In this document: piece after piece, positions 51,601-60,713 of the stretch | How positions within the stretch are numbered: the first letter of the stretch is position 1 | Layout of the letters: each line of letters opens with the position of its first letter | Origin: Eleginops maclovinus | Taxonomy: Eukaryota > Chordata > Actinopteri > Perciformes > Eleginopidae | DNA: 64,000 nt | Direction: 5' to 3' | Assembly (NCBI RefSeq): GCF_036324505.1 | Contig: NC_086364.1 | Location: 21,805,648 to 21,869,647 of the forward strand | Notes under the pieces: generated by a model | The model's input: the letters and a program-made list of their open reading frames with translations, nothing else | Database searches by the model: none | What the model was told of the DNA's origin: nothing | Program-made: the position numbers and the translations under genes

Positions 51601-54600
51601 GTCGCCGGTTCAAGTCCCCGAACAGACTTGGAATATGGAAAGTGGACTGCTACTTGGAGAGGTCCCAGTTCACCTCCTAGGCCCTGCTGTGGTGCCCTTG
51701 AGCAAGGCACCTGACATCTCCAATCCCCCCTCCCCATTGCTCCCCGGGCACAATAGCTGCCCACTGCTCCTAGTACTAGGATGGGTTAAATGCAGAGGAC
51801 CAATTTCACTGTGTGTGCTCTGCTGTGTATGTGACTAATAAAGAGGGTTTCATCCTCCGATTCTATCTAAAGATTATTAGAAAATAAATTCTTGAAGGTT
51901 TAGTTCCTCTTTTTTTTACACACTCTGCTTTAAACCACAAAGGAAACGAGAGGATGTTTCATTTGTTCATCATTTCTAACAAACAGTCCACAGATGTTTT
52001 CAACAGATCCTGGGACTCAGATACTCTCATTTCAGCTGAAGTTACTCAGACTTTCCATCCACTGCTCTTATGGTGCACGGGGATTCCGAAAAAGAGTCAG
52101 CCTCGTTGAATTTCCACACAAAAAAACAACAACATTCTCATCGAGTGACTCTTCAACAGAGCTCGGTGGTTTCTGGGGAATTTGATTTCTTGGACGACGA
52201 CACCACACAACAACAGCTCTTTCTTCCATCTGTTGTCCTTTCACTGTTTAGCAACATGCATCATGTAGCCTGATCCTTAGCTTAGCATAAAGCTAGTTTG
52301 GACAGTGCGATGTGGTGAACCACCCCTCAGGCTTAAATGAATTATTGCTAATCCTTTTTTCTTTGGTGGCTTTGAGCAACCGTAGCAATCTTTTAAAAGC
52401 TCTCAGAGGGATCTAATCTAATTCCAACGAGCCACCGCCGTGCAGCCAGACAACCCTTTAGCATCCACTCAAATCAATAAAAAAATACTAATAACATTTA
52501 CCACATGTGTAAGAGCTGTGATGTGATTATGAAATGCCAAACTGGCTTCCTTAACTTTAACATACACAGATTTAAAGAGGAACAATCCGTCTTTGTATTG
52601 TGTTTTTGAATATAAGTACAGTATTCATGTAAATATGACTTCCTTTGATCACAGACACTTGATTTCATCACATGTTATGGTGTGTGTAAGAGATATGTTT
52701 CAGCAGAAATGAAATTGAAAGTGGAACCTTGATCTCTTGCATTGTTTCCTTTTCCTGTATTTTGGGCAAGGAGTTCCTGTTTTATTGTCCTGCCGCCATC
52801 CTTCATATCCTTAATAGCTGCAGTAAGAATTATTCATTGAAAGACACTTTGACATGTCATGGAAAGGAAAGGATATGTTTAAATAAGAGAGGCTGAATCC
52901 CATTTCCTTAGTTTCAGGATTCAATCCAGCTGTTTTCCCTACAAAATAGGCATTAAAGCACAAATGAAGAGTATTCACTGTTTCCAAAGAGCTTTTCATT
53001 GTGAAATGCCCCAAAACTTACTGATTTTATTCAATAACATTAAATGGTACCTATATTATCTCATCTGACACTGACATACACCCATCTCTGCTCTGGTATT
53101 GTTAATTTAAACTAACAATCTTTGTTTTCTATGTGGAACAAATCTGCTCAAATTATCAACGTTTTAATCAGGATTTAAAATCCAGTCCAGGAGTGGCTCA
53201 GTGTCCAGCAGTGGCTCAGTCAGTAGGGGCTTGGACTGGGAATCGTAGGGTCGCCGGTTCAAGTCCCCGAACAGACTTGAAATATGGAAAGTGGACTGCT
53301 ACTTGGAGAGGTCCCAGTTCACCTCCTAGGCCCTGCTGTGGAGCCCTTGAGCAAGGCACTGGACATCTCCAATCCCCCCCCTCCCCATTGCTCCCCGGGC
53401 GCTGCACGATAGCTGCCCACTGCTCCTAGTACTAGGATGGGTTAAATGCAGAGGACCAATTTCACTGTGTGTGCTCTGCTGTGTGCATGTATGTGACTAA
53501 TAAAGAGGGTTTCATCCTCCGATTCTATTTACCAGGAGACATTGAGACCAGCTTTTGTAATCCTGCATTACAGACAACTCAGAAGTCACATTTTTTACCT
53601 CTTACTAGAAACAATACGATGAAGCGTGACAGAATATGTGATTATTTTAGTTGTAAACCACATAATGCAATAGAATGATGGAAGTGCACACTAAAAAGTA
53701 TTTGTATTTGTCAAATTAATGCAACAAGTTCATTTAGCCTGTATTTATTAAAACATAAATACTTTAATATAGTAAAAGGTTGCTATGATGGCAAAATGAA
53801 TCCCGATTACCCTCAAGTTATGAGGGTACACCTCTGAGAGTTCAGCTGGGTCTTGCCAAGGAAAAGTTTGTCGTCGTCAGCCATGTTTTGGTTAACGGGA
53901 ACGTGAATGTTATTGGCTAGTCATGGTTACAAATCTCTGAATGTGAGCTGCTGTGCATGAACGTTATTTGGAAAAATGTTTAAAACACCAATATTTAATC
54001 TGGAGGTTGCACTGCTGAGAGGTCAGCTGTGCAGATGTTTACCAAACACCCATTTCGATGTCACTGTCGGCCATGTTTGTTGTTTACGTCTTGCACTGTG
54101 GTGGCTGCAAGTTAGGAATTTAAATTGGGAAAATGTCGACCTCTGAGTCGTCTGGAAGGCAGCATTATAGCAGTGTGTGTAGAGTTAACACATCGTCTGT
54201 AAACAAGATCTGTTAAACCTTTATGGTAATCACGAACTGGCCTGGGTGAGATACGTTTGAATTTGTAGTTGCTTTTGCCTGCCAACAATCTGTACATGTT
54301 TTGCTTCCTAAGAACTGAATGAAGCTAAAGTAAAGGTCAAATAAAAAGCCAAGAAAGAAACAAGTTAACTTCACTGTTCTTCATCATATTATCTATATCT
54401 TAAATGACAACGTTATCAAACCCAGACGGTACAGCAGGCGGACTTTGATACCAGCTAAAGGTTACAGCTGCGGGCCTCCCTGCACTACTCCCACATCTCT
54501 GTCATTACAGTTTTAGGGTGTGGAGTTTAGGTCTGAGTTCAGATCTATTTCTGGCGTTAAAAAGGAAGTAACTCTGTAATCAAACGGTATATACCCAGGG

Positions 54601-57600
54601 TAAAATGTCCCAGCCCCTTTGAGAAATCTGTCTCGTAACATCCTGAAGTCAAGCCATGAAAAAATGCCTTTTTGTTTTTAGAAAAGTTGACCTTTGGATG
54701 ACCAATATTTCCAGTCTTTGGCTCGGCTCTGGCGCTGGGAACCATCTCTAATAACAAGATCAGTGGTAAAAATGCACAAGTTGTATAATGTCTCCAGCTT
54801 TTGTTCACCCCAGAGCTTATTCCATGTACACTTTCAGCCCTATCTTGGCCAGGAATCATACAAAGACTGCAAAAACCATTGATGAGATGAAGGAACTTGT
54901 CATCCTAAACTACTTTCCTGGGTTTTGTGACTCATTCTTGCTCCACTGTATTGGTTATCTTTTAAATTGAGACATCTCTCTCTATCACATACTACATCCA
55001 AATATAAGACAGGAAGTGTTTACACCCTGCTGACAAACAGGAATCTGTGTGAAAGGACTGCTCCCATCTCGACTGAGTTCATAACCTCTTATGTCCTTCT
55101 GTTCTTACATCTGGTCGAGTTATTTCTGCAACTCAGAAACTGCGAAAAAGTGATACGGTGACTCAAGTCATACATGTAGGCTGTGTGAGTGAGACAGAAT
55201 GAGACTGTTTACCGACACAAGTTTGGGGAAAACATTTCTAGACTAAATATTCTCAGCTGTGTTTCGACAACCACTCAACACTAAGATAGAAGCTTTTACG
55301 TCCTCTTTTATCCTGGGGGGGGAAAAAATCATAGGTCTTTTCTTGAACTTGTAATCCCCCGAAAAAGCGGACGCCTAAATCCAAAAAGTGGTGTCTAAAT
55401 TTGCCTTCAAAACAAATGCATTAACATCTTAAATAATGGCGCTAAAAAATGATCTGTTTACTTAACCCCAAGCCGATTAGATATTGCACTATGAAAAAGC
55501 TCCGACCTGCACAGTTCTGCTTTCCTGTTAAAACAGAGTCATTCCTTTCGTACTGGTGAAGAAAGTGGGCGATAAATGCATCTCACTGGGGTGGTTTTCT
55601 TTCACATCCTTATCAGTCAACATTTGTTTCACTGTCTCTTGCAAAGCACATTTTCCCAGACTTAAATCCCTGTCCTCACGTAGCTGTGAACATGCCGTAG
55701 TGTTTAATTTGTAAGCTGGCAGAACAACGAGACATTGAGCTGAGTCACATGCTCCGGTTTACATTGTTAGGGGATGGTTAAGCATGTTTAAGTGGAAGAT
55801 GAAATGCTGTAGCATACAATGTCTCTCCTGGGACATGTCTCCATGCTTTAATGTTCAGAAAGCTCTTTATGTTTCTCATACTGCCTGTGCTGCAGCTCCT
55901 CTTTTCACCCTCTGTCTGAAACCAGAGCCCAGTCTGCTCCGATTGGTTAGCTGGGCCGGCTCTGTTGTGATTGGTCAACAGCTTAGAGATGTCTCGCCCC
56001 TTTAGCCTATCACGTACAATGTGTTGGAGCGCTAGCCAATAGAAGCGCAAATGTTACCTAGTGATGTCATTATGTTACATAAGTAAACAAAGGATTCCAA
56101 TGGAGGCGTTTCAGGAAAGGGAAAACCCCCAAAAAGCATAATAGGGCCTCTTTTAAATAACATAAAGGCTTTCAAAATGCAGCCACGTCGAAGTATAAAG
56201 TAGAATAAAAGGATGATACTCAGGAAAAGTACCTTAAACGTGTACTTAAATACTGTACTTGAGTAAATGTACTTTAGGATAATACACTACTGGTGAAAAC
56301 AGAAGAAGAAAATCTGTAGCTGAGACAAGCTTTTACAAACATGGAAAGAGAGGCTGGAGAGGACTCAGGTTTCTAACCACTCTCCTAAAAATGGCTTATA
56401 ATTACATCTAATCTGCAGCAGGGCCAGGCCGCTCCAGATCCTGTCATTGAGGTTTCTCTTTATGCCTCAGTCTGAAATTACTCCAGCATGGGCAGCTATA
56501 TCGGATATGTTCTGAAACACCGTGTTCAGGACATTATCCTCGTCCCCTTTTATAACTGCTTTTCCTCCAGATGAACATTGATGTGTGTTCAGCTTTAAAA
56601 GGTTTCTCGAGGCTGGTGTCTGAAACCACAGTCATTACAAAATGGATTTACGGGCAATTACTGAATCCAAAACTAATAAGGAGGCCCTATTCGGATTTTT
56701 GGGGTTTCCCTTTCCTGTAGTGTGTTGTATTGGTTTCGGTGCATGTAAATGGTCTGCAAAGACTAAAATCCCTGTGTTCCCTCCAGAGGGGACACTTGCA
56801 CTTCTACTGGCTAGCGCTAAAGAAAAGTGTACGTGATAGGCTAAGGGGCGGGACATCTCTAAGCGGTTGACCAATCACAACAGAGCCCTAACCAATCAGA
56901 GCAGACTGGGCTCTGGTTTCAGACGGAGGGTGAAAAGAGGCAGGCAGTATGAGAGAAATAAAGAGCTTTCTGAACATTAAAGCATGGAGACATGTCCCAG
57001 GAGAGACACTACATGTGTTCCACTACAGATGTATTGATATTGGATTGTTTGTGGCCCTAAGTGGGCATAATATTGATCATATGACACTAAGTAGAAAGAC
57101 TGTAGACATGAAGTGACAAACAGAGACCCTCGCCACATGTTGAGGTATTTTCTAATAAGCTCTATGTATAGCTGGGCGTCTGCTGCCATACCAGCCTGAG
57201 GAATGTGGCAGCAACTGGACTAGGCCAATGGGACACCCTGACAATACACTGTACCACTCACATAAAAACAGGGCTATATGTTGAAAAAACAAACGGATAA
57301 ATGTTGTATGCATACATAATATCTGCAGCTACTCAACTTAAAGTGACATGTAGTGGAGTAGAAGCATAAAGTAGCATTACATTAAGTCAAAGTAACTCAG
57401 AACCGTACAGTGGTGAAATCTAACTGAGTACATTTACTCAGGTAATGTACTTAAGTATCATTGTGTGCTGCTTCACTTGAGTATTTCCATTTTGTACAAC
57501 ATTTGTTGTTACTTTTAACATAAATACGTGTGTTTATATGATATATACTTACTAATTTACTCAGTACTTTTCCAAAATGTGCTCCATATGGACGAATTAC

Positions 57601-58004
57601 AATATTAAAACAATGCATTTGCTAATGATAAACACAGAACTATATGATATTCTATAATAACACAACTAGTTTCGGTTTCTTTATAGGATCTGATACCTTG
57701 TTCTACCACTGGACTCGTACAGTACTTGGGTACATGTACTACATTAGATTATTCCACTGTTTAAGTTCACAAGATAAAGTCGTGCCAGCTAAGTGGGACA
57801 ATAAAAAGTGGACATTTCTAAACACATCTAAAAGTAAACACGGAAACATGGATAGAACTACTTTCCCCGTTAGTATTCCTGCGCCAAAACAGAACCTTGT
57901 TTACAGTTCAAGTCTCTGAGTGGCAATGTGAAGTGAAGCATGCCCGAGTTGTAGACTTTACATTTTAAATAATTACCATATGTCGGTTTCTCCTCCAGTT
58001 CCAT
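34431..58004 (-). CDS. slc44a2: Choline transporter-like protein 2 (SLC44A2), complete, with alternative first and last exons
   Basis: Shared coding exons in transcript order: 46044-46092, 45886-45959, 45718-45802, 45353-45437, 44413-44526, 44216-44276, 43660-43783, 43019-43102, 42831-42943, 42447-42578, 42261-42360, 41992-42084, 41403-41487, 40118-40380, 39488-39582, 38775-38878, 38627-38700, 38469-38539, 38228-38316, 38003-38087. First exon is 57977-58004 or 49728-49761; last exon is 36145-36323 or 34431-34537. All phases agree. With the distal last exon the protein is 704 or 706 aa, the size of mammalian SLC44A2. Family motifs: [120 protein letters not shown]-equivalent [20 protein letters not shown], and [19 protein letters not shown]. 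Ten or so membrane helices with a large extracellular loop after the first fit a plasma-membrane/mitochondrial choline transporter. Confidence 0.95.
35382..36062 (+). mobile_element. hAT-like non-autonomous element between the two slc44a2 last exons
   Basis: The left end CAGAGGTGGGAAGTTAGTAA and the right end ...GTACTTCTCCTCCTCTG are inverted (CAGAGG...GAAGTAC). A body of about 370 bp is followed by nine to ten 32-bp units. The flanks TTGGCCAG and TTGCCCGT agree at only five of eight bases, so the target duplication is doubtful. Confidence 0.7.
35757..36056. repeat. 32-bp minisatellite array, 9-10 units
   Basis: Same unit and orientation as 25258-26502. Here it lies wholly within an element with recognisable ends, showing that the array is an internal part of the transposon. 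Confidence 0.93.
36145..36323 (-). CDS. slc44a2: slc44a2 proximal alternative last exon (58 aa plus stop)
   Basis: Joined to exon 38003-38087 (phase 1), it encodes Cys then [30 protein letters not shown] and an acidic tail ending REEDEV. [16 protein letters not shown] is the SLC44A2 C-terminal signature. The acceptor (ACACACAACAAG) has almost no pyrimidine tract, suggesting regulated use. Stop TAG is at 36145-36147. A hAT-like element begins about 80 bp beyond it. Confidence 0.85.
36585..37800 (+). mobile_element. Non-autonomous element D with internal 72-bp array
   Basis: This is the best-preserved copy of the family. The left end GTGGTGCAGGAATGAGTCC (about 36589) and right end ATCCCTGCACCAC (about 37797) are inverted. 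Right flank: GAAAGCCAATGGAAAAATCC, then TTGTGATGCTACCTTGCA. It lies in the last slc44a2 intron, before the proximal last exon. Confidence 0.75.
36789..37608. repeat. 72-bp minisatellite array D, about 12 units
   Basis: Two units are shortened: near 37123 (GTCATGCATTAGCC) and near 37511 (GGTGGTGACCGTGCTG). A block of neighbouring units sharing ATTAACCGCC (37198-37425) indicates recent local amplification. Confidence 0.95.
40926..41126. repeat. Stem-loop with flanking direct repeats in an slc44a2 intron
   Basis: Arms 40950-40979 and 41060-41089 (AAGCCTTATGTTGGCTACCT against the complement of AGTAGCCAATAGAAGGCTT) pair at about 26 of 30 bases. They are bracketed by direct copies of GGCTCACTATTTGGCAAG at 40926 and 41109. 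Nearby 40690-40760 has a GAGCGCCTTTCATGGGACCC repeat fragment. No coding sequence. Confidence 0.65.
43208..43402 (-). mobile_element. SINE fragment, inverted, in an slc44a2 intron
   Basis: TGCATTTGACCCATCCTAGT, GCGCCCGGGGAGCAGTG and CTTGCTCAGGGACACCACGG are the reverse complement of the SINE core at 26503, ending at the box-B region GGGGACTTGAACTGGTGAC. Confidence 0.75.
45643..45679. repeat. (CA)n microsatellite
   Basis: About 18 CA repeats, 39 bp from an slc44a2 exon boundary at 45718. Confidence 0.95.
46140..47215 (-). mobile_element. Non-autonomous element E with internal 72-bp array (inverted)
   Basis: The right-end flank is at 46165-46260 (CATCGCAAGGGTTCTC, GGGATTTTTCCATTGG) and the left end at about 47190-47212 (GGACTCATTCCTGCACCACA). 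It lies in slc44a2 intron 1 and faces element F. Confidence 0.72.
46322..46973. repeat. 72-bp minisatellite array E, 9 units (inverted)
   Basis: The two units nearest 46322 share CATGCCCTCACGTCACCCCC and differ from the others, an array-edge variant. Confidence 0.95.
47826..48752 (+). mobile_element. Non-autonomous element F with internal 72-bp array
   Basis: Left end GGTGCAGGAATTAGTCCC (about 47829), right flank TTGTGATGCTAACTTCCAGG and end ACATCCCTGCA (about 48750). With element E it forms an inverted pair about 850 bp apart. Confidence 0.72.
48015..48592. repeat. 72-bp minisatellite array F, 8 units
   Basis: Very uniform units in plus orientation; the last has TTCCGTTATAG. 48760-49727 has no recognised feature. 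Confidence 0.95.
49728..49761 (-). CDS. slc44a2: slc44a2 downstream alternative first coding exon
   Basis: ATG at 49759-49761 opens [11 protein letters not shown] with a CATG/GTAACG phase-1 donor, joining the same exon 2 acceptor (TTTTTAG at 46093). It resembles the mammalian form beginning MGDERPHYYGKHG, including the YGKHG ending, and gives 706 aa with the distal last exon. Confidence 0.85.
51555..51866 (+). mobile_element. tRNA-derived SINE, nearly full length
   Basis: Same family as 26503: head TCCAGCAGTGGCTCAGTAAG, box B GCCGGTTCAAGTCCCC, core and tail CATCCTCCGATTCTAT. It lies in the slc44a2 intron between the two first exons. Confidence 0.88.
53185..53528 (+). mobile_element. tRNA-derived SINE with duplicated 5' head
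   Basis: A full copy runs from 53204. Immediately before it, TCCAGGAGTGGCTCAGTG (53185) is a second, slightly diverged copy of the first 18 bases, as if the element inserted next to, or duplicated, its own head. Strong similarity to 51555-51866, same orientation. Confidence 0.85.
53529..55794. other. slc44a2 intron 1 segment without recognised feature
   Basis: No array, SINE or gene. A fragment resembling the 72-bp element left end (GTTTTGTGACTCATTCTTGC, about 54921) is the only familiar motif. Confidence 0.4.
55795..56155 (-). mobile_element. Non-autonomous DNA transposon of the AGAGGCCCTATT family
   Basis: It reads GGGACATGTCTCCATGCTTT, GTCTGAAACCAGAGCCCAGT, GCTAGCCAATAGAAGCGC and ends AAAGCATAATAGGGCCTCTT before TTAAAT. 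The copy is almost complete. Hydropathic-looking ORFs across it are artefacts. Confidence 0.65.
56683..57012 (+). mobile_element. Non-autonomous DNA transposon of the AGAGGCCCTATT family, inverted relative to 55795
   Basis: It starts GAGGCCCTATTCGGATTTTT, passes through GCATGTAAATGGTCTGCAAA and GGGGCGGGACATCTCTAAGC, and ends GCATGGAGACATGTCCCAGG. It forms a head-to-head pair with the copy 530 bp to its left. Confidence 0.65.
57340..57560 (+). mobile_element. hAT-like MITE fragment near the slc44a2 upstream first exon
   Basis: CAGTGGTGAAATCTAACTGA, GTACATTTACTCAGGTAATG and CACTTGAGTATTTCCATTTT are characteristic of a common fish MITE. A related fragment lies at about 58320-58450 on the other side of the exon. 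Confidence 0.5.
57977..58004 (-). CDS. slc44a2: slc44a2 upstream alternative first coding exon
   Basis: ATG at 58002-58004 opens MELEEKPTY, then TATG/GTAATT gives a phase-1 donor that joins exon 2 as Gly-Glu-Pro-Arg-Lys-Tyr. The ending Tyr-Gly matches the form of mammalian CTL2 beginning MEDERKNGAYG, and the resulting length is 704 aa. Nothing else nearby encodes a longer start. The exon lies 2 kb from the gcdh promoter. Confidence 0.75.
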
Positions 58005-58330
58005 GACTCCGGAGTGTTTCTTCGGGGCAAAAAAGGAGCTTAAAGAGGTTGACTAACTACAGCATATTTCCAGTTTTGAGGAGGTCTTCGTGAGGCGCTT
58101 CTTCCAGTTTGAACAGTTAGAAGAAGTCCGCTTCAAGATCTTCACGGTGCTGCTAACATTTAAAGGGGAATTCCTTGAGCAGAGTGAGGACCAATGAGAA
58201 CGCAGGAAGGCTGGATCGACAAGCCCATGAGCCAATCAATCCGTGAGCGGAGGCGGGAGTTGGTATTCCCACCGTTCACTGGCATGGGCAGAAATGTCCA
58301 AAGAGCTGCTTTTTAACCAACTGTATTTAA
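58005..58330 (-). promoter_or_regulatory. Presumed upstream promoter of slc44a2
   Basis: The sequence just upstream of the first start codon is less AT-rich than its surroundings and carries GACCAATGAG and GAGCCAATCAATC (CCAAT-type boxes). Position-based inference only. 58450-59200 beyond it is AT-rich without recognised genes. Confidence 0.35.
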
Positions 58331-59201
58331 GTACAATAAACCATCTTATGCTACTTTCTACTACATTTTGACATCCCATATTATACTTTTTACTTCATTT
58401 CAGGTATTTGACGGCTTTAGTTGCCTCACAGGTTCAGATTATAAGCTAATACCAAATATAAATCAACTTATAAAAGAACATATTGACATATAATTATACA
58501 TGAAATATCCATCAGCACTAGATAAACTAAATACACATTTACTTGCTGTGTGAGCACTTTAACGCATCAATAACTAAATCCAGAAAACTATGATATATGA
58601 TTCTGAAATGGGCCCTAACGAGTTCTATAACATTACTTTTGGTACTTTAATTATTTTTTGATGGCAATACATTTGCATTTGTAATTGATTTGAAATGCAG
58701 CACTTGTAAAAGAGTATTTTTTTACAATTTAGCGTTGCATATATCTTTCTAAATATTCACATGTTTGTATTAAATATAACAAGGTCTGCACACTGTAACA
58801 TGTGTTTGTCAATTATGAACATGTGTCTTCATCAGCAGAGAGTGCAGAAAATCAATGGTATGGCCCTGGTGAATCCAAGACAACATTAAATATATAAAGC
58901 AAAAATATTCATAATTCAATTTACAGACCCAACACTGCACCGCAGGACGAGAAGAGGTGAGCTCAAACTGCATGAGAGTTCCCCTTTCACGCGACAGAGC
59001 GCTCTGTAGCTGCACAGATGGAGCTAAATTTAGGGTCTGTTGGACTGTGATTTAGCATGCTATGTAAGCTCACTGTATTAACATAAGGATTTAAGATGTG
59101 TTAGCAAATATTTGTTATTAATATTGGGTATTGTATATTTTATGTGTGTTCGTTTGCTGATTATTTTATTTAAAAGGTTAAATATTATTACTATTTTTCT
59201 G

Positions 59202-59248
59202 CTTCTTCTTCTTTTTTTTTCCTTCTTCTTCTTCTTCTTCTTCTTCTT

Positions 59249-59279
<31 letters not shown>

Positions 59280-59300
59280 TTATTATTATTATTATTATTA
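59202..59300. repeat. (CTT)n followed by (ATT)n triplet repeats
   Basis: A TTC/GAA tract of about 25 triplets (with a T-run at its start) passes directly into about 7 ATT triplets, between the slc44a2 and gcdh promoters. Poly-Phe/poly-Arg frames here are artefacts. Confidence 0.95.
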
Positions 59301-59849
59301 GTTCTGTTTTAGGTTTATTTTGTATTATGCTGCGCCCTTCTGGCAAGGTTTTGTTATGCTTGCACTTGTGAAAAAATGATTGCAGTATCTTAAATCTTAT
59401 TTGCACTGAAACTTCAAAAATGCTCAGACAGCTTATCCATGAGTAGCTAAATGAATAAGTGTAAACAAAGTGAGGGTGACATCCAAACATTACACAGGAG
59501 TACTGCTATAAAAACAATTGAATTGGCTTTGTTGTTGTGTCTACAGTCAGGACTAAGAGGGGCTGAAGCCATTGGGAAATTGTTCCTGAGTTGCTTTAAT
59601 TCTGGGAACTGAAATATAAATACAGCCACAGAAATCCACTCCTCCAACATCCACGCCTCTGCTGTACAGCCAATCAGATCCATCTGTAGTTGGTGAGCTA
59701 TCCCCTAAAATCCATCAGCCATGTTTTATGAAAATAGATACCCAGAAAGAACAAAGATCATGTATATGTTTATTTTTAAGTCCCAGATGTTACATTTATT
59801 GTCTTCGCAGAGATTGAATATATAGAAGAGAATTGATCATAGGCTGATC

Positions 59850-59945
59850 TCGGGCACGTGGTTCAATGATGACGCAGCACGTAAAGTCTGGCGTGCTTTG
59901 CGTGATGACGTCATGTTATGTTTTGACGCTGCGCCATATAACTCA
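59850..59945 (+). promoter_or_regulatory. gcdh promoter region with E-box and CRE
   Basis: CACGTG lies at 59855-59860 and a perfect palindromic cAMP response element TGACGTCA at 59906-59913, with further TGACG half-sites (GATGACGCAG, TTTTGACGC) and a TATA-like CATATAA near 59934. The non-coding first exon follows, so the placement fits a promoter. Confidence 0.55.
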
Positions 59946-59988
59946 GTGGCAGAACAGAGGGGGCAGAAAAAGGATTGTTGTCCCACAG
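59946..59988 (+). other. gcdh: gcdh non-coding first exon (start approximate)
   Basis: TTGTCCCACAG/GTAAATAATC at 59988 is a good donor, and the coding exon at about 60701 has a clean acceptor TTCTTTTACAG just upstream of the start codon. An untranslated first exon is therefore likely. Its 5' end cannot be fixed from the sequence. Confidence 0.5.
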
Positions 59989-60713
59989 GTAAATAATCTT
60001 TATACAAACACTCACATGCTTTTCTCTACTTGATTTAACACATAGCTCTCGTACAGTACACTGTTACCCTGAACATTTGGATATTATGTCGTGAAAACCC
60101 ACGTTATTTGCAAGTTTTCTTGAGCTAGCACTGTTAGCTTGTAGCTACAATAATGTCACCTAAGGCCAAACAGGTTAGCTGAGCTAGGTTAGCTTAGCAC
60201 TGCCAAAGGTTGTTAAAGAATAGAGTAATAATAAAACCGCTTTCCTTCTTTGATTTTTGACATTAGGTAACAGAAGCTGGTATAATCTTCTTACCTACAG
60301 ATGTAACTCAAGTCTTGCTTTCGTAGCACACTCATTTCTGTATTTATTACAAGTTTATTGACTATGCACTCACCTGTGCTGGCATGTAACTTAATACATT
60401 TCTCAAATACTTGTGCAAAATGTAGGTACTTTTTCTACTTTATACCTCAACTCCACTACCTATTCATAGGGAAATATTTTGACTTTATTTCTTATATTTT
60501 ACAGCTTTAGTTTGTAGTTAGTTTACACACATGTTGTACAGATGTTTACATAAAAGCATTGTTTCAGGGTTAATAGAACCTTACTGTTCAATTTTAGCGT
60601 ATTTTAGGACACTGGCAAAGTCACTGCCATTACTTTCACTGGATTGCATTTAAGTTGCAAGCTTAATGTGGAATAATGTATATACATGTTTCTTTTACAG
60701 GCTCGTCTTCACC

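Noticed and set aside
51567..53429. Short frames within the SINE copies
   Set aside because: The same peptides recur in each SINE copy and arise from the repeat, not from a gene.
57340..58450. Idea that a single MITE was split by the slc44a2 upstream first exon
   Set aside because: The two fragments do not abut in the family's order without a gap, so two separate old insertions are simpler.
59191..59490. Poly-Arg/poly-Phe frames
   Set aside because: They come from the TTC/GAA triplet tract.
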